Shown here: positions 33,343 to 41,484 of the stretch, one piece after another | Layout of the letters: every line of letters begins with the position of its first letter | Numbering within the stretch: the stretch's first letter is position 1 | Assembly (NCBI RefSeq): GCF_019880555.1 | Contig: NZ_JAINVU010000001.1 | Location: 372,001 to 436,000 of the forward strand | Reading direction: 5' to 3' | DNA length: 64,000 nt | DNA from: Hephaestia mangrovi | GTDB taxonomy: Bacteria > Pseudomonadota > Alphaproteobacteria > Sphingomonadales > Sphingomonadaceae | Notes under the pieces: generated by a model | Seen by the model: the letters and a program-made list of their open reading frames with translations, nothing else | What the model was told of the DNA's origin: nothing | Databases searched by the model: none | Translations under genes and position numbers: made by a program

Positions 33343-35525
33343 CAATGCACGCCGATCGTTGCCTGCACGGTGCGGCGATTGCCGTACCAGCACCAGGCAT
33401 ATTGAGCGAAGCAGCTGGTGATGTAGCGCTTGTCGAACAGGTTGGTGGCGTTGACGCCGACTGTCACGCCGGCCAGCGCCTGGCTGACCTTCGCCAGATC
33501 GTATCGCATCGAGGCATCGAACACGGTGTAGGCGGGGGAGCGCAGCGCGCTGCTGGTGCCATCGGCATAGGTGAAGAAATCGGCATAGACGCTGTCGACG
33601 TGACGTACCGTGCCGCCGATCGCGAAGCCCGCGGCCGGGCCAGTTTTGGGTGCCCATTCGAGATTGGCCGAAACGCCGCCGCGGCCGGTGGTGTCGAGCG
33701 GGCGACCGATGTGTTCCGCCACGGCGTCGTCGAGCACCTTGACGTTCTGGCGGCTGAACGCGACGCGGGCGTTGAAGCCATAGGGCAGCGATCCGCTCGC
33801 CTCGATCTCGACCCCGCGCGAGCGTACGCGGCCGGCCTGGTGATAGCTGAACGCATTGTCGGGCACCGCGACGTTGGTCTGGTGGATATCGAACCAGGCG
33901 CCGGTGAGCAGGATGTTGGTGCCGGGCACCTGATATTTGGCGCCCGCCTCGATCTGCTTGCCAAGCGACGGCTTGGCCAGCGAGCCATCGGACAGCACGC
34001 TGGCCTGCGGCTCGAACGAAGTCGAGTAGCTGACATAAGGCGCGATGCCGATCGCGGTCTTGTAGAGCGCCGCGGCGCGCCAGGTGAATTTGTGGTTGTG
34101 CTGGATCTGCGTGCCGTCGGTCTGGCGGGTCCAGTCCTGCCGGCCGCTCAGCGTGACGCGCAGGTCGCCGAGCGCGATCTGGTCCTGCGCGTAGATGCCC
34201 TGCTGGCGCTGGTGGGTATCGATGAAGCTCGGCGTGACGATGCCGTCGTCATAAGGCGGGCCGTAGCCGGGCACGTCATAGGGTGCGCGCGGGGTGGGCA
34301 TGGTGCCATAGACGGGATCGAATACGTCGATCGGCGTGGCAGTGCCGAACGCGTAGAGCTCGGCCGAATGCGCGACCTGGCGATCGACGCCGATCAGCAC
34401 TTGATGATGCAGCGGACCCGTGTCGAACCGCCCGGTGAGCTGGTTGTCGTAGGTCCAGTCGTTGAGCTGTTCGCGCGTCGCATAAGAGGCGCGGTTGTAG
34501 AGAGTGGGCGCGGGATCGGTCGGGTCGACCGGCGTGCCGCTGGTGTAGACGATGCCGAGCCGGCTTTTGACATATTGATAGCGGCCCGACGAGCGGAACG
34601 CCCAGCCGCCGCCGAAATCGTGCCGGAAGATATAGGTCAGCCCGAATTGTTCGCGCGAGAAGAAGTCGCCGGGCTCGCCACCGTAGAATTTGGTCGAGAT
34701 GCGTCCGGCGGGATTGTCGATCAGCGTGCCCAGCGCGGGAAAGACGCCGTAATTGCCGTTATACGGATCGTGCGAATAGGCGGCGAGAACGGTGAAGCTG
34801 GTGCGGCTGCCTGCGCCAGCGGTGCCGGCGGCGGAGATCGTCTCGCGGCGGCGCTTGCCGAAACGCTGCTGATCGTCGGAGCCATTGACGCTGCCGTAGA
34901 CGCGCCACAGCTCGCCATCGCCGAACCGCCCGCCCATATCGGCATCGAGGCGATAGAGATTGTAGGTGCCATAGGTGCCCGACGCCGCGCCGTAGAACGA
35001 CCGATCGAGCGGCAGCTTGCTCTCCTCGTCGACGAAGCCACCGGGGCTGGAGGCGCCGTAGAGCGCGGAGGCCGGGCCCTTGACCACCTCGATACGATCG
35101 AGCCGCGAGACGTCGACCTGTGGCACGGCATAGCCGCTGGCGCTGGAGAACATGCGAAGGCCGTCGAGATAGACCGGCGCGTCGAACCCGCGCAGCTTGA
35201 ACTGGTCGTAGACCTCGGCCGAAGCGCCGCGCGTTTCCGGCGTGACGCCGGCGACATAGCGCAGCGCCTGGTTGAGATTGTGCAGGCCGAGATCGGCGAT
35301 CATCGACGAATCGATGACGCTGATCGATTGGGGGGTTTCGGCAAGCGGCGTGTCGCTCTTGGTGCCGCTGCTCGCCTCGGTGACGGGGCGCTGACCGGTG
35401 ACGACGATATCGCTGGCCTGTTGCGGGGCACCTTCGGGGGGCAGCGGCTCGCTGGCCACCGCCGAACCGGAAAGCAGGGCGGCGGTGCCGGCGAACAAGG
35501 CGATGCGGTGGCGGCGAATGAACAT
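33339..35525 (-). CDS. TonB-dependent siderophore receptor (ferrichrome/hydroxamate type)
   Basis: A protein of 728 residues from the ATG at 35525. A signal peptide (RIALFAGTAALLSGSAVAS) is followed by a TonB box region (SDIVVTGQRP). The plug has ETPQSISVIDSSMIADLG, LNQALRYVAGVTPE and the usual VEVVKGPASALYG variant (IEVVKGPASALYG), and a barrel follows. The C-terminus YITSCFAQYAWCWYGNRRTV is characteristic of FhuA/FoxA/FpvA-type siderophore receptors. It takes up ferric siderophore across the outer membrane with TonB energy. A Fur box lies 34 bp upstream. It leads the operon receptor, DUF3649, PepSY, DUF3325, whose genes are chained by stop/start overlaps. Confidence 0.93.
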   Translation of the reverse strand: MFIRRHRIALFAGTAALLSGSAVASEPLPPEGAPQQASDIVVTGQRPVTEASSGTKSDTPLAETPQSISVIDSSMIADLGLHNLNQALRYVAGVTPETRGASAEVYDQFKLRGFDAPVYLDGLRMFSSASGYAVPQVDVSRLDRIEVVKGPASALYGASSPGGFVDEESKLPLDRSFYGAASGTYGTYNLYRLDADMGGRFGDGELWRVYGSVNGSDDQQRFGKRRRETISAAGTAGAGSRTSFTVLAAYSHDPYNGNYGVFPALGTLIDNPAGRISTKFYGGEPGDFFSREQFGLTYIFRHDFGGGWAFRSSGRYQYVKSRLGIVYTSGTPVDPTDPAPTLYNRASYATREQLNDWTYDNQLTGRFDTGPLHHQVLIGVDRQVAHSAELYAFGTATPIDVFDPVYGTMPTPRAPYDVPGYGPPYDDGIVTPSFIDTHQRQQGIYAQDQIALGDLRVTLSGRQDWTRQTDGTQIQHNHKFTWRAAALYKTAIGIAPYVSYSTSFEPQASVLSDGSLAKPSLGKQIEAGAKYQVPGTNILLTGAWFDIHQTNVAVPDNAFSYHQAGRVRSRGVEIEASGSLPYGFNARVAFSRQNVKVLDDAVAEHIGRPLDTTGRGGVSANLEWAPKTGPAAGFAIGGTVRHVDSVYADFFTYADGTSSALRSPAYTVFDASMRYDLAKVSQALAGVTVGVNATNLFDKRYITSCFAQYAWCWYGNRRTVQATIGVHW

Positions 35526-35558
35526 GGCGACTCCCTTTGCAATGCCCGCGCTGCTAAC

Positions 35559-35577
35559 GAGAATGAGAACGATTCGC
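35559..35577. promoter_or_regulatory. Fur box
   Basis: The 19-mer GAGAATGAGAACGATTCGC matches the Fur consensus GATAATGATAATCATTATC at 13 of 19 positions and has the typical proteobacterial AATGAGAACGATTCGC form. It lies upstream of the siderophore receptor start (35525), so the receptor-reductase operon should be repressed by Fur when iron is plentiful. Confidence 0.75.
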
Positions 35578-35730
35578 AACATGAAGATAGGCTTGCCCTG
35601 GCGAAACGCGTTCGATGCAGAGAGCTCTCACGCGATGATGCACGCGATCGGCCGCTCGCGTTTGTAGCGACAGGGCAGATTATCTCGGGCGGGCGGCGCC
35701 GACGGTAGCAGGTGGGCGCGGGAGAGCGGC

Positions 35731-35804
35731 TGGAGCGGGTAGCGGGAATCGAACCCGCGTATTCAGCTTGGAAGGCTGCTGCACTACCATTGTGCTATAC
35801 CCGC
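35731..35804 (-). tRNA. tRNA-Gly(UCC)
   Basis: A full cloverleaf on the minus strand, 74 nt with the CCA end encoded. Acceptor stem GCGGGTA pairs with TACCCGC. The anticodon loop is CTTCCAA with stem CAGC/GCTG, giving anticodon TCC. The T arm has GGTTCGATTCC. The discriminator is U. No integrase or duplicated tRNA end is visible nearby, so it is not acting as an element's attachment site here. Confidence 0.96.
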
Positions 35805-35879
35805 TCGACAAGCCGACGCGCGACGTAGCGCGGCTGTCGCCGCCGCGCAAGCTTCACGGGTTGCTTACCATTGCGGCCT

Positions 35880-37226
35880 ATGGCTCAAGCCATGTTCTAC
35901 GACCGCTTCCTCGCCAAACAGGCGCGCGCCGCCGATCCACGACCCAGGTCGGCGGTAAGCCACGGCGCGGGTATCGCGGGGATGGCCGGCCTGCTCGCCT
36001 GGACCGCCGTCTCGCTGGTTTACGGCATGGACGGGCCTTATTCGGCGATGGTCAACGTGCTGGCGTGCGGCGTACCGATGGTGGCCTGGTCGCTGGTGGT
36101 CGACAAGGTGCATCGCAACGCCTCGACCGGAATCGATTGGGCGATGCGGCGGCCGTGGCGCGAGAGCCTCGACATCAGCTTCGTGAAGCTCGCGGGATTG
36201 TGGGCGACCTGGGCGCTGATCGGCGTCGCCTACGGCACGATCCGGGCCTATTGGACCGGGCCTTTCCTGTTTTCGATGTGGTGCTTCGCGTGGAGCGCAC
36301 CGGCGCTGTTCGTGCTGTCGATCCCCTATGTGCTGTGGCTCGATCGGCGGCTGATCGAGCCGAAGGACGGCGCCTGGGCGTTCGGCGCATGGCTGACGGG
36401 CACCGCGAAGCCGCCCGCCGAGCATCTCTATGCGCACCTGCGCAGCTGGACGGTGAAAGGCTTCTTCCTCGTCTTCATGCTGGCGATCGTGCCGCCCAAT
36501 TTCCAGAGCGTGATCGATACGCCGTTCGCGCTCGGCGATCCGGTGGTGCTGGCGACGTGGTTGATCCGCTTCATGTTCCTGGTCGACGTCGCCTTCGCGA
36601 CGGTCGGCTATCTGCTGACGATGCGGCCGTTCGATTCGCACATCCGATCGGCCAATCCGTTCGCGGCGGCGTGGATGGCGGCGCTGATCTGCTATCCGCC
36701 GTTCATCATGATGGATGACGGCGGGCCGCTCGATTATCGGGTGGGGACGCAGGACTGGAGCGTCTGGTTCGCCGGGCACGAGGCGATCCTGTGGCCGCTG
36801 GCGATCGCGCTGGTGGCGCTGACCGTGCTCTATGCCTGGGCGACGGTGGCGTTCGGACTGCGTTTCTCGAACCTCACCAATCGCGGCATCCTGACGCATG
36901 GGCCCTATGCGATCTCGCGGCATCCGGCCTATCTCGCCAAGAATTTGTTCTGGTGGCTGTCGTCGGTGCCGATCCTGACGACGGGGTCGATCGTCGACGC
37001 CGCGCGCGCGACGATCCTGATGGCAGTGGTGAGCGGCGTCTATTATTGGCGTGCGCGCACCGAGGAGCGGCACCTGAAGCTCGATCCCGATTACGTCGCT
37101 TATTGGGAATGGATGGAGCGCAACGGACCGGTGCCGCGGTTTTTCGCCTGGGTGTTCGGGCGGTCGCAGGCTGACGCGCCAGCGGATGTGCCGGAGATCC
37201 CGTCAGCCAAGGTTGAAGCCGCCTGA
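35880..37226 (+). CDS. Multi-helix membrane protein with isoprenylcysteine methyltransferase-like C-terminus
   Basis: A protein of 448 residues from the ATG at 35880. About nine or ten hydrophobic helices. The C-terminal 130 residues carry the ICMT/PEMT-type signature: YAISRHPAYLAKNLFWWL (S-adenosylmethionine and substrate site) and RARTEERHLKLDPDYVAYWE. It probably methylates a lipid or a prenylated or membrane-bound compound at the inner membrane. The N-terminal 300 residues (several helices, polar loop around 150-190) have no clear family. It lies 76 bp after the divergent tRNA gene. A weak ribosome site makes the start tentative. Confidence 0.78.
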   Translation: MAQAMFYDRFLAKQARAADPRPRSAVSHGAGIAGMAGLLAWTAVSLVYGMDGPYSAMVNVLACGVPMVAWSLVVDKVHRNASTGIDWAMRRPWRESLDISFVKLAGLWATWALIGVAYGTIRAYWTGPFLFSMWCFAWSAPALFVLSIPYVLWLDRRLIEPKDGAWAFGAWLTGTAKPPAEHLYAHLRSWTVKGFFLVFMLAIVPPNFQSVIDTPFALGDPVVLATWLIRFMFLVDVAFATVGYLLTMRPFDSHIRSANPFAAAWMAALICYPPFIMMDDGGPLDYRVGTQDWSVWFAGHEAILWPLAIALVALTVLYAWATVAFGLRFSNLTNRGILTHGPYAISRHPAYLAKNLFWWLSSVPILTTGSIVDAARATILMAVVSGVYYWRARTEERHLKLDPDYVAYWEWMERNGPVPRFFAWVFGRSQADAPADVPEIPSAKVEAA

Positions 37227-37268
37227 TCCTCCTTTGCCGGCCGGCCGCTGGCGACTATGTTCTTGCCG

Positions 37269-37985
37269 ATGAAGATGATCGGCTTGATCGGGGGGATGAG
37301 TTGGGAAAGCTCGGTTGAATATTACCGGATTCTCAATCGTGGTGTGAGAGACCGATTGGGACCGTCTGTCTCTGCGCGGTGTCTGCTTTGGTCTTTTGAC
37401 TTTTCGGAGATCGAGCAACTGCAGCACAGCAATGACTGGGTGGGCCTCGGACAGCGCCTGGCCGACGCCGCCCGGCATCTCGAAGCGGCCGGGGCCGACG
37501 CGCTGTTGATCTGTACCAACACGATGCATCGGGTGGCCGACGACGTGGAACAGGCGGTATCGATCCCGTTGTTGCATATCGCTGACCCGACGGCGGCGCG
37601 GATTCGGGCCGAAGGCTACCGAAGAGTGGGCCTTCTCGGGACCGCGTTCACCATGGAGCAGGATTTCTACACGGGCCGACTACGCGAGCGTCACGGACTC
37701 GATGTCCTGGTTCCCGACGCACCGGATCGAGAGGCGGTTCATCGCATCATCTATGACGAACTGGTCGCCGGCCGACTCGAGCCGGCATCGCGGGCAGTAT
37801 TTCGCGAGGTGATTGGTCGGCTCATCACCGCTGGCGCAGAGGCAGTGATCCTGGGCTGCACCGAGATCATGCTTCTGGTGCGCCCTGAAGATAGCGCAGT
37901 CCCGCTGTTCGACACCACCGAAATCCATGCCGAGGCGGCGATCGCGGTCGCGCTCGACCAGGATCAGAACCGCGTCTCTTCGTAG
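37269..37985 (+). CDS. Aspartate/glutamate racemase family protein
   Basis: A protein of 238 residues from the ATG at 37269; an in-frame ATG at 37257 would add four. It begins MKMIGLIGGMSWESSVEYY, the standard opening of the YgeA-type racemases. The two catalytic cysteines are in LLICTNTMH and VILGCTEI. It should interconvert L and D forms of an acidic amino acid (or act on a related substrate) in the cytoplasm, without a cofactor. Its 3' end overlaps the convergent gshA gene by 22 bp. Codon choice looks less GC-biased than that of the flanking genes, which suggests later acquisition. Confidence 0.9.
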   Translation: MKMIGLIGGMSWESSVEYYRILNRGVRDRLGPSVSARCLLWSFDFSEIEQLQHSNDWVGLGQRLADAARHLEAAGADALLICTNTMHRVADDVEQAVSIPLLHIADPTAARIRAEGYRRVGLLGTAFTMEQDFYTGRLRERHGLDVLVPDAPDREAVHRIIYDELVAGRLEPASRAVFREVIGRLITAGAEAVILGCTEIMLLVRPEDSAVPLFDTTEIHAEAAIAVALDQDQNRVSS

Positions 37986-39337
37986 ATTTTGCAGACGTTG
38001 CCGTCCCACGGGCCGGCATATTTGTCGAGCAGCACTTGCGCCGGGACTTTGCCGGTGCGGACGATGTCGCGCAGCGGCTCGAGGAAGCCGGTTTCGTTGT
38101 CGCCCGAGGAATTGAGGCGCGCGCGGGCGGAGAGGCCGGCCGCGGCGATGTCGAGCACCTCGCCGGCAATGTCACGGAGCTTGCCGCCGCCGGGGATCGG
38201 CGCGTCGAGCGCGAGCTTGGGGACGGCGTTGCGCAAGGCCTCGCGTTCTTCCATCGACCAGTCCTTGACCATGTCCCACGCGGCGTCGAGCGCGCCATCG
38301 TCGTAGAGCAGGCCGACCCAGAGCGCCGGGAGCGCACAGATGCGGCCCCACGGACCGCCATCGGCGCCGCGCATTTCGAGGAAGGTCTTGAGGCGCACCT
38401 CGGGGAAGGCGGTCGAGAGGTGGTCGTTCCAGTCGTCGAGCGTCGGCAGCTCGCCGGGGAGAGCCGACAATTTGCCCTCAAGGAAATCGCGGAACGAGAG
38501 GCCGGCGGCGTCGATATAGGTGCCGTCGCGATAGACGAAATACATCGGCACATCGAGCGCGTAATCGGCATAGCGTTCGTAGCCGAAGCCATCCTCGAAC
38601 ACGAAGGGCAGCATGCCGGTGCGCGCCGGATCGGTGTCCGACCAGATATGGCTGCGGAACGAAAGGAAGCCGTTGGGCTTGCGCTCGGTGAACGGCGAGT
38701 TGGCGAACAGGGCGGTGGCGAGCGGTTGCAGCGCGAGGCCGACGCGGAACTTCTTCGCCATGTCGGCTTCGGACGAATAGTCGAGATTGACCTGGATCGT
38801 GCAGGTGCGCAGCATCATGTCGAGCCCCAGGGTGCCGACGCGCGGCATGTGGCGCAGCATGATCTGGTAACGGCCCTTGGGCATCAGCGGCAGATCGGCG
38901 CGCGCCTTGTCCGGCCACATGCCGAGCCCGAGGAAACCGAGGCCGAGCTTGTCGCCGACAGCTTTCACCTGTTCGAGATGGCGGGCCGCCTCGGCGCAGG
39001 TCTGGTGCAGATTGTCCAGCGGGGCGCCGGAAAGCTCGAACTGGCCGGCCGGTTCCAGGCTGATCGTGCCGTCGGGGCCGGCGAGCGCGATGACGTTGCC
39101 GCCTTCCTCGATCGGGCGCCAGCCGAACTCGGTAAGACCAGTCAGCAGGTCGCGAATGCCGCCTGGCTCGTCATAGGAAGGCGCGTGGAGATCGCGGGTC
39201 GAATAGACGAACTTCTCGTGCTCGGTGCCGATGCGCCAGCGGTCCCTGGGCTTTTCGCCCCTGGCGAAGCTCTCGATGAGTTGCGACCGGTCGGTGATGA
39301 CCGCTGCGTGAGTGTCCGTAACGGTCTTCGTCGTCAT
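37964..39337 (-). CDS. gshA: Glutamate-cysteine ligase (alphaproteobacterial/plant type)
   Basis: A protein of 457 residues, the usual size for class 2 GCLs of alphaproteobacteria. It makes gamma-glutamylcysteine from Glu, Cys and ATP, the first step of glutathione synthesis. Landmarks: RWRIGTEHEKFVY at the start, EPAGQFELSGAP, MPKGRYQIMLRHMPRVG, CTIQVNLDYSSE, and MRGADGGPWGRICALPALWV. Two cysteines (CTIQ and the final CKIYEETRF) resemble those involved in redox control in plant enzymes, but their pairing is not shown. It follows rsmE on the same strand after a 148-bp spacer with repeats. Confidence 0.95.
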   Translation of the reverse strand: MTTKTVTDTHAAVITDRSQLIESFARGEKPRDRWRIGTEHEKFVYSTRDLHAPSYDEPGGIRDLLTGLTEFGWRPIEEGGNVIALAGPDGTISLEPAGQFELSGAPLDNLHQTCAEAARHLEQVKAVGDKLGLGFLGLGMWPDKARADLPLMPKGRYQIMLRHMPRVGTLGLDMMLRTCTIQVNLDYSSEADMAKKFRVGLALQPLATALFANSPFTERKPNGFLSFRSHIWSDTDPARTGMLPFVFEDGFGYERYADYALDVPMYFVYRDGTYIDAAGLSFRDFLEGKLSALPGELPTLDDWNDHLSTAFPEVRLKTFLEMRGADGGPWGRICALPALWVGLLYDDGALDAAWDMVKDWSMEEREALRNAVPKLALDAPIPGGGKLRDIAGEVLDIAAAGLSARARLNSSGDNETGFLEPLRDIVRTGKVPAQVLLDKYAGPWDGNVCKIYEETRF

Positions 39338-39397
39338 GGGCCGGGATGTAGGAAAGATGAACGGGCGGCGCTAGGGCGCCGTGCGTTAAATCGGTCA

Positions 39398-39464
39398 CGT
39401 TCGCCCTGAGCCTGTGGAAGGGCGAGGTCGCGAGGGCGTGCTTCGACAAGGTCAGCACGAACGG
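39398..39464. repeat. Pair of opposed palindromic repeats
   Basis: Two units face each other. Unit 1 (39398-39427) contains CGTTCGCCCTGAGCCTGTGG and then AAGGGCGA. The complement of unit 2 (39436-39464) reads CGTTCGTGCTGACCTTGTCG and then AAGCAC. The stems differ by matched changes (CCCT/AGGG against TGCT/AGCA), so the fold is conserved rather than the sequence. They lie between rsmE and gshA. Confidence 0.75.
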
Positions 39465-39484
39465 AGATAGTGGAAAGCGTCGCC

Positions 39485-40225
39485 CTACCAATCCCCCGCC
39501 GCCGCCATCCACAACGCGACGGCGGCGGCAGCGGCGGTGTCGGCGCGCAGGATACGGGGGCCGAGCGTGATGCCGATCGCTTGCGGCAGCGCGCGGATCG
39601 CCTCGCGTTCGGACGCGTCGAAGCCGCCTTCGGGGCCGATCAGGATCGCCGCGGGGCCGGCATGGGCGCGCATCGCCGCGAGCGCGGGGGCGCCGCCCAT
39701 CTCGTCGGCGAAGAACAAGGCGCGGTCGGCGGGCCAATCGTCGAGCAAGGCGGGCAGCTTGACCGGCTCGGCAAGCCGGGGGAGCGCGGTGCGGCCGCAT
39801 TGCTCGGCCGCCTCGATCATGTGCGCGCGCAGGCGATCGGTCTTGAGCTTGTCGACCACCGCACGCCGGGTGAGGACGGGAATAAGGCGAGCGACGCCGA
39901 GCTCGCAGGCCTTTTCCGCCATCCAGTCGACCCGGCCCTTCTTGAGCGGGGCGGCGCAAAGCCAGAAATCGGGGACGGGCTCGCGCTCACGCAAGCGATC
40001 GGTGACGTCGACGACAAGGTCGCGCTTGTTGACGGTCGCGGCGACGGCGAGCCATTCGCCGGTCTCGTCATCGAATAATTTGACCGGATCGCCGGCCTTC
40101 AGCCGCATCACCGAGATCAGATAATGTGCAGCGGGCCCGTCGATACGACGCGAGCCCGGTGCGAGCGTGGCCTCGACGAACAGGCGCGGCGTCGATTGTG
40201 GTGGCCAGGCGGGAGTAGCGATCAT
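39485..40225 (-). CDS. rsmE: 16S rRNA (uracil-1498-N3)-methyltransferase RsmE
   Basis: A protein of 246 residues. An N-terminal PUA-like barrel (about 12-75; HYLISVMRLKAGDPVKLFD) is followed by the SPOUT methyltransferase domain: KGRVDWMAEKACELGVARLI, the SAM-binding knot with LIGPEGGFDASE, and LGPRILRADTAAAAAV. It methylates U1498 of 16S rRNA in the 30S subunit. The ATG overlaps the stop of a 55-residue membrane protein gene upstream. gshA follows on the same strand. Confidence 0.95.
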   Translation of the reverse strand: MIATPAWPPQSTPRLFVEATLAPGSRRIDGPAAHYLISVMRLKAGDPVKLFDDETGEWLAVAATVNKRDLVVDVTDRLREREPVPDFWLCAAPLKKGRVDWMAEKACELGVARLIPVLTRRAVVDKLKTDRLRAHMIEAAEQCGRTALPRLAEPVKLPALLDDWPADRALFFADEMGGAPALAAMRAHAGPAAILIGPEGGFDASEREAIRALPQAIGITLGPRILRADTAAAAAVALWMAAAGDW

Positions 40226-40389
40226 GGGCGCCGCTTATCACGCCCGAGGAGCCGTCGCGCCAGCTTGAACACGACAAACAATGCCGCCGCGCCGGCGGCG
40301 ACCTCAATCGTCGTCCAGAACGCGATCCCGAAGATCGCGTAGAGCAGGGCTTCGAAAAATCGCCCGATCGCGACCGACAGGTGAACCAC
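40222..40389 (-). CDS. 55-residue membrane protein coupled to rsmE
   Basis: A short frame of 55 residues from the GTG at 40389 (an AGG lies 7 nt upstream; an in-frame TAG precedes it). It reads MVHLSVAIGRFFEALLYAIF, then GIAFWTTIEVAAGAAALFVV and FKLARRLLGRDKRRP: one long or two short hydrophobic helices and a strongly basic tail. Its TGA overlaps the rsmE ATG (ATGA), typical of translational coupling. No family recognised. The first gene of the rsmE-gshA strand, and divergent from ubiA, which also encodes a membrane protein. Confidence 0.6.
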   Translation of the reverse strand: MVHLSVAIGRFFEALLYAIFGIAFWTTIEVAAGAAALFVVFKLARRLLGRDKRRP

Positions 40390-40490
40390 GCAGCCTGCGG
40401 TAGCGCCCTATCGGCCGAGCGCAACCCCGCGGTAGCGGCGCGCGCCAAGCCGGATTGCCGTTCATGGGCCCGGACCCTAGACGGGCAGAC

Positions 40491-41402
40491 ATGAACGCGA
40501 CCGAGATCGTCCCCGATTCCGAGCATCGCGGCCTGGTCGGCCGACTGCCCGCCCGCTTGCGAAACTATGCGCTGCTCGCCCGGTTCGATCGCCCGATCGG
40601 CTGGTGGCTGCTGTTCTGGCCGGGGGCCTGGGCCGTGGCGCTGGCGGGCGGGGCGGTCGCGCGCTGGCCGCTGATCCTGTGGCTACTCGCCGGTGCAATC
40701 GCGATGCGCGGCGCGGGATGCGTCTATAACGACATCGTCGATCGCGATCTCGACCGGCAGGTCGAGCGGACGCGGGCGCGGCCGGTGGCGAGCGGCGCGG
40801 TGTCGGTGAAGGCGGCGTGGGGCTGGTTGCTGATCCTCTGCCTGATCGGGCTGGTGGTGTGGCTGCAACTCGGCACGCTGGCGAAGATCGTCGCGATCGC
40901 CAGCCTGGCGCCGGTCGCCGCGTATCCGTTCATGAAGCGCATCACCTGGTGGCCGCAGGCGTGGCTGGGCCTGGTCTTTTCCTGGGCCGCGCTGGTCGGC
41001 TGGACGGAGATCGCGGGATCGATGCACTGGCCGCTATGGCTGCTCTATGCGGGCTCGATCTGCTGGGTGATCGGGTATGACACGATCTATGCGTTGCAGG
41101 ATCGCGAGGACGACGCGCTGATCGGCGTGCGGTCCTCGGCGCGGCGAATGGGCGCACATGTCCGCGGCGGCGTTTCGCTCTTCTATCTCGGCGCGCTGAC
41201 GTGCTGGGGCGGGGCGTTCTGGCTCGTCCGGCCCGATCCGCTCGCGCTCGTCGCATTGCTGCCGATGGCGGTGCACCTCGCCTGGCAGGTGACGACGCTG
41301 ACCATGGACGACGGCGGCTCGGCGCTCGATCGTTTTCGGTCGAACCGGTTTGCCGGCCTGCTGATGTTCGCCGCCTGCTTCGTCGTCGGCACGACGCTTT
41401 GA
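40491..41402 (+). CDS. ubiA: 4-hydroxybenzoate polyprenyltransferase
   Basis: A protein of 303 residues from the ATG at 40491. It attaches the polyprenyl tail to 4-hydroxybenzoate in ubiquinone synthesis, in the inner membrane. About nine helices. The two Asp-rich sites are present: the first in CVYNDIVDRDLDRQVERT and the second in YALQDREDDALIGVRS. The opening FDRPIGWWLLFWPGAWA is also typical of UbiA. Divergent from the 55-residue gene, followed by pmbA on the same strand after 82 bp. Confidence 0.95.
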   Translation: MNATEIVPDSEHRGLVGRLPARLRNYALLARFDRPIGWWLLFWPGAWAVALAGGAVARWPLILWLLAGAIAMRGAGCVYNDIVDRDLDRQVERTRARPVASGAVSVKAAWGWLLILCLIGLVVWLQLGTLAKIVAIASLAPVAAYPFMKRITWWPQAWLGLVFSWAALVGWTEIAGSMHWPLWLLYAGSICWVIGYDTIYALQDREDDALIGVRSSARRMGAHVRGGVSLFYLGALTCWGGAFWLVRPDPLALVALLPMAVHLAWQVTTLTMDDGGSALDRFRSNRFAGLLMFAACFVVGTTL

Positions 41403-41484
41403 CGAAAGCGCCGCCGGCGCCGTTTCGAACAAAGACTCGCGCGCACGGCTTCCATGCGGCGGATGCAGACCCTAAGTCGCGTCG

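Noticed and set aside
33345..35708. Plus-strand frame (about 787 codons) opposite the siderophore receptor
   Set aside because: Shadow of the receptor; composition typical of antisense frames in GC-rich DNA.
35731..35804. tRNA-Gly considered as an attachment site of a mobile element
   Set aside because: No integrase, no duplicated tRNA 3' end and ordinary neighbours.
41034..41432. Minus-strand frames opposite ubiA considered as a regulator gene
   Set aside because: Arg/Ala-rich shadow frames without start signals or domains; ubiA motifs are unambiguous on the other strand.
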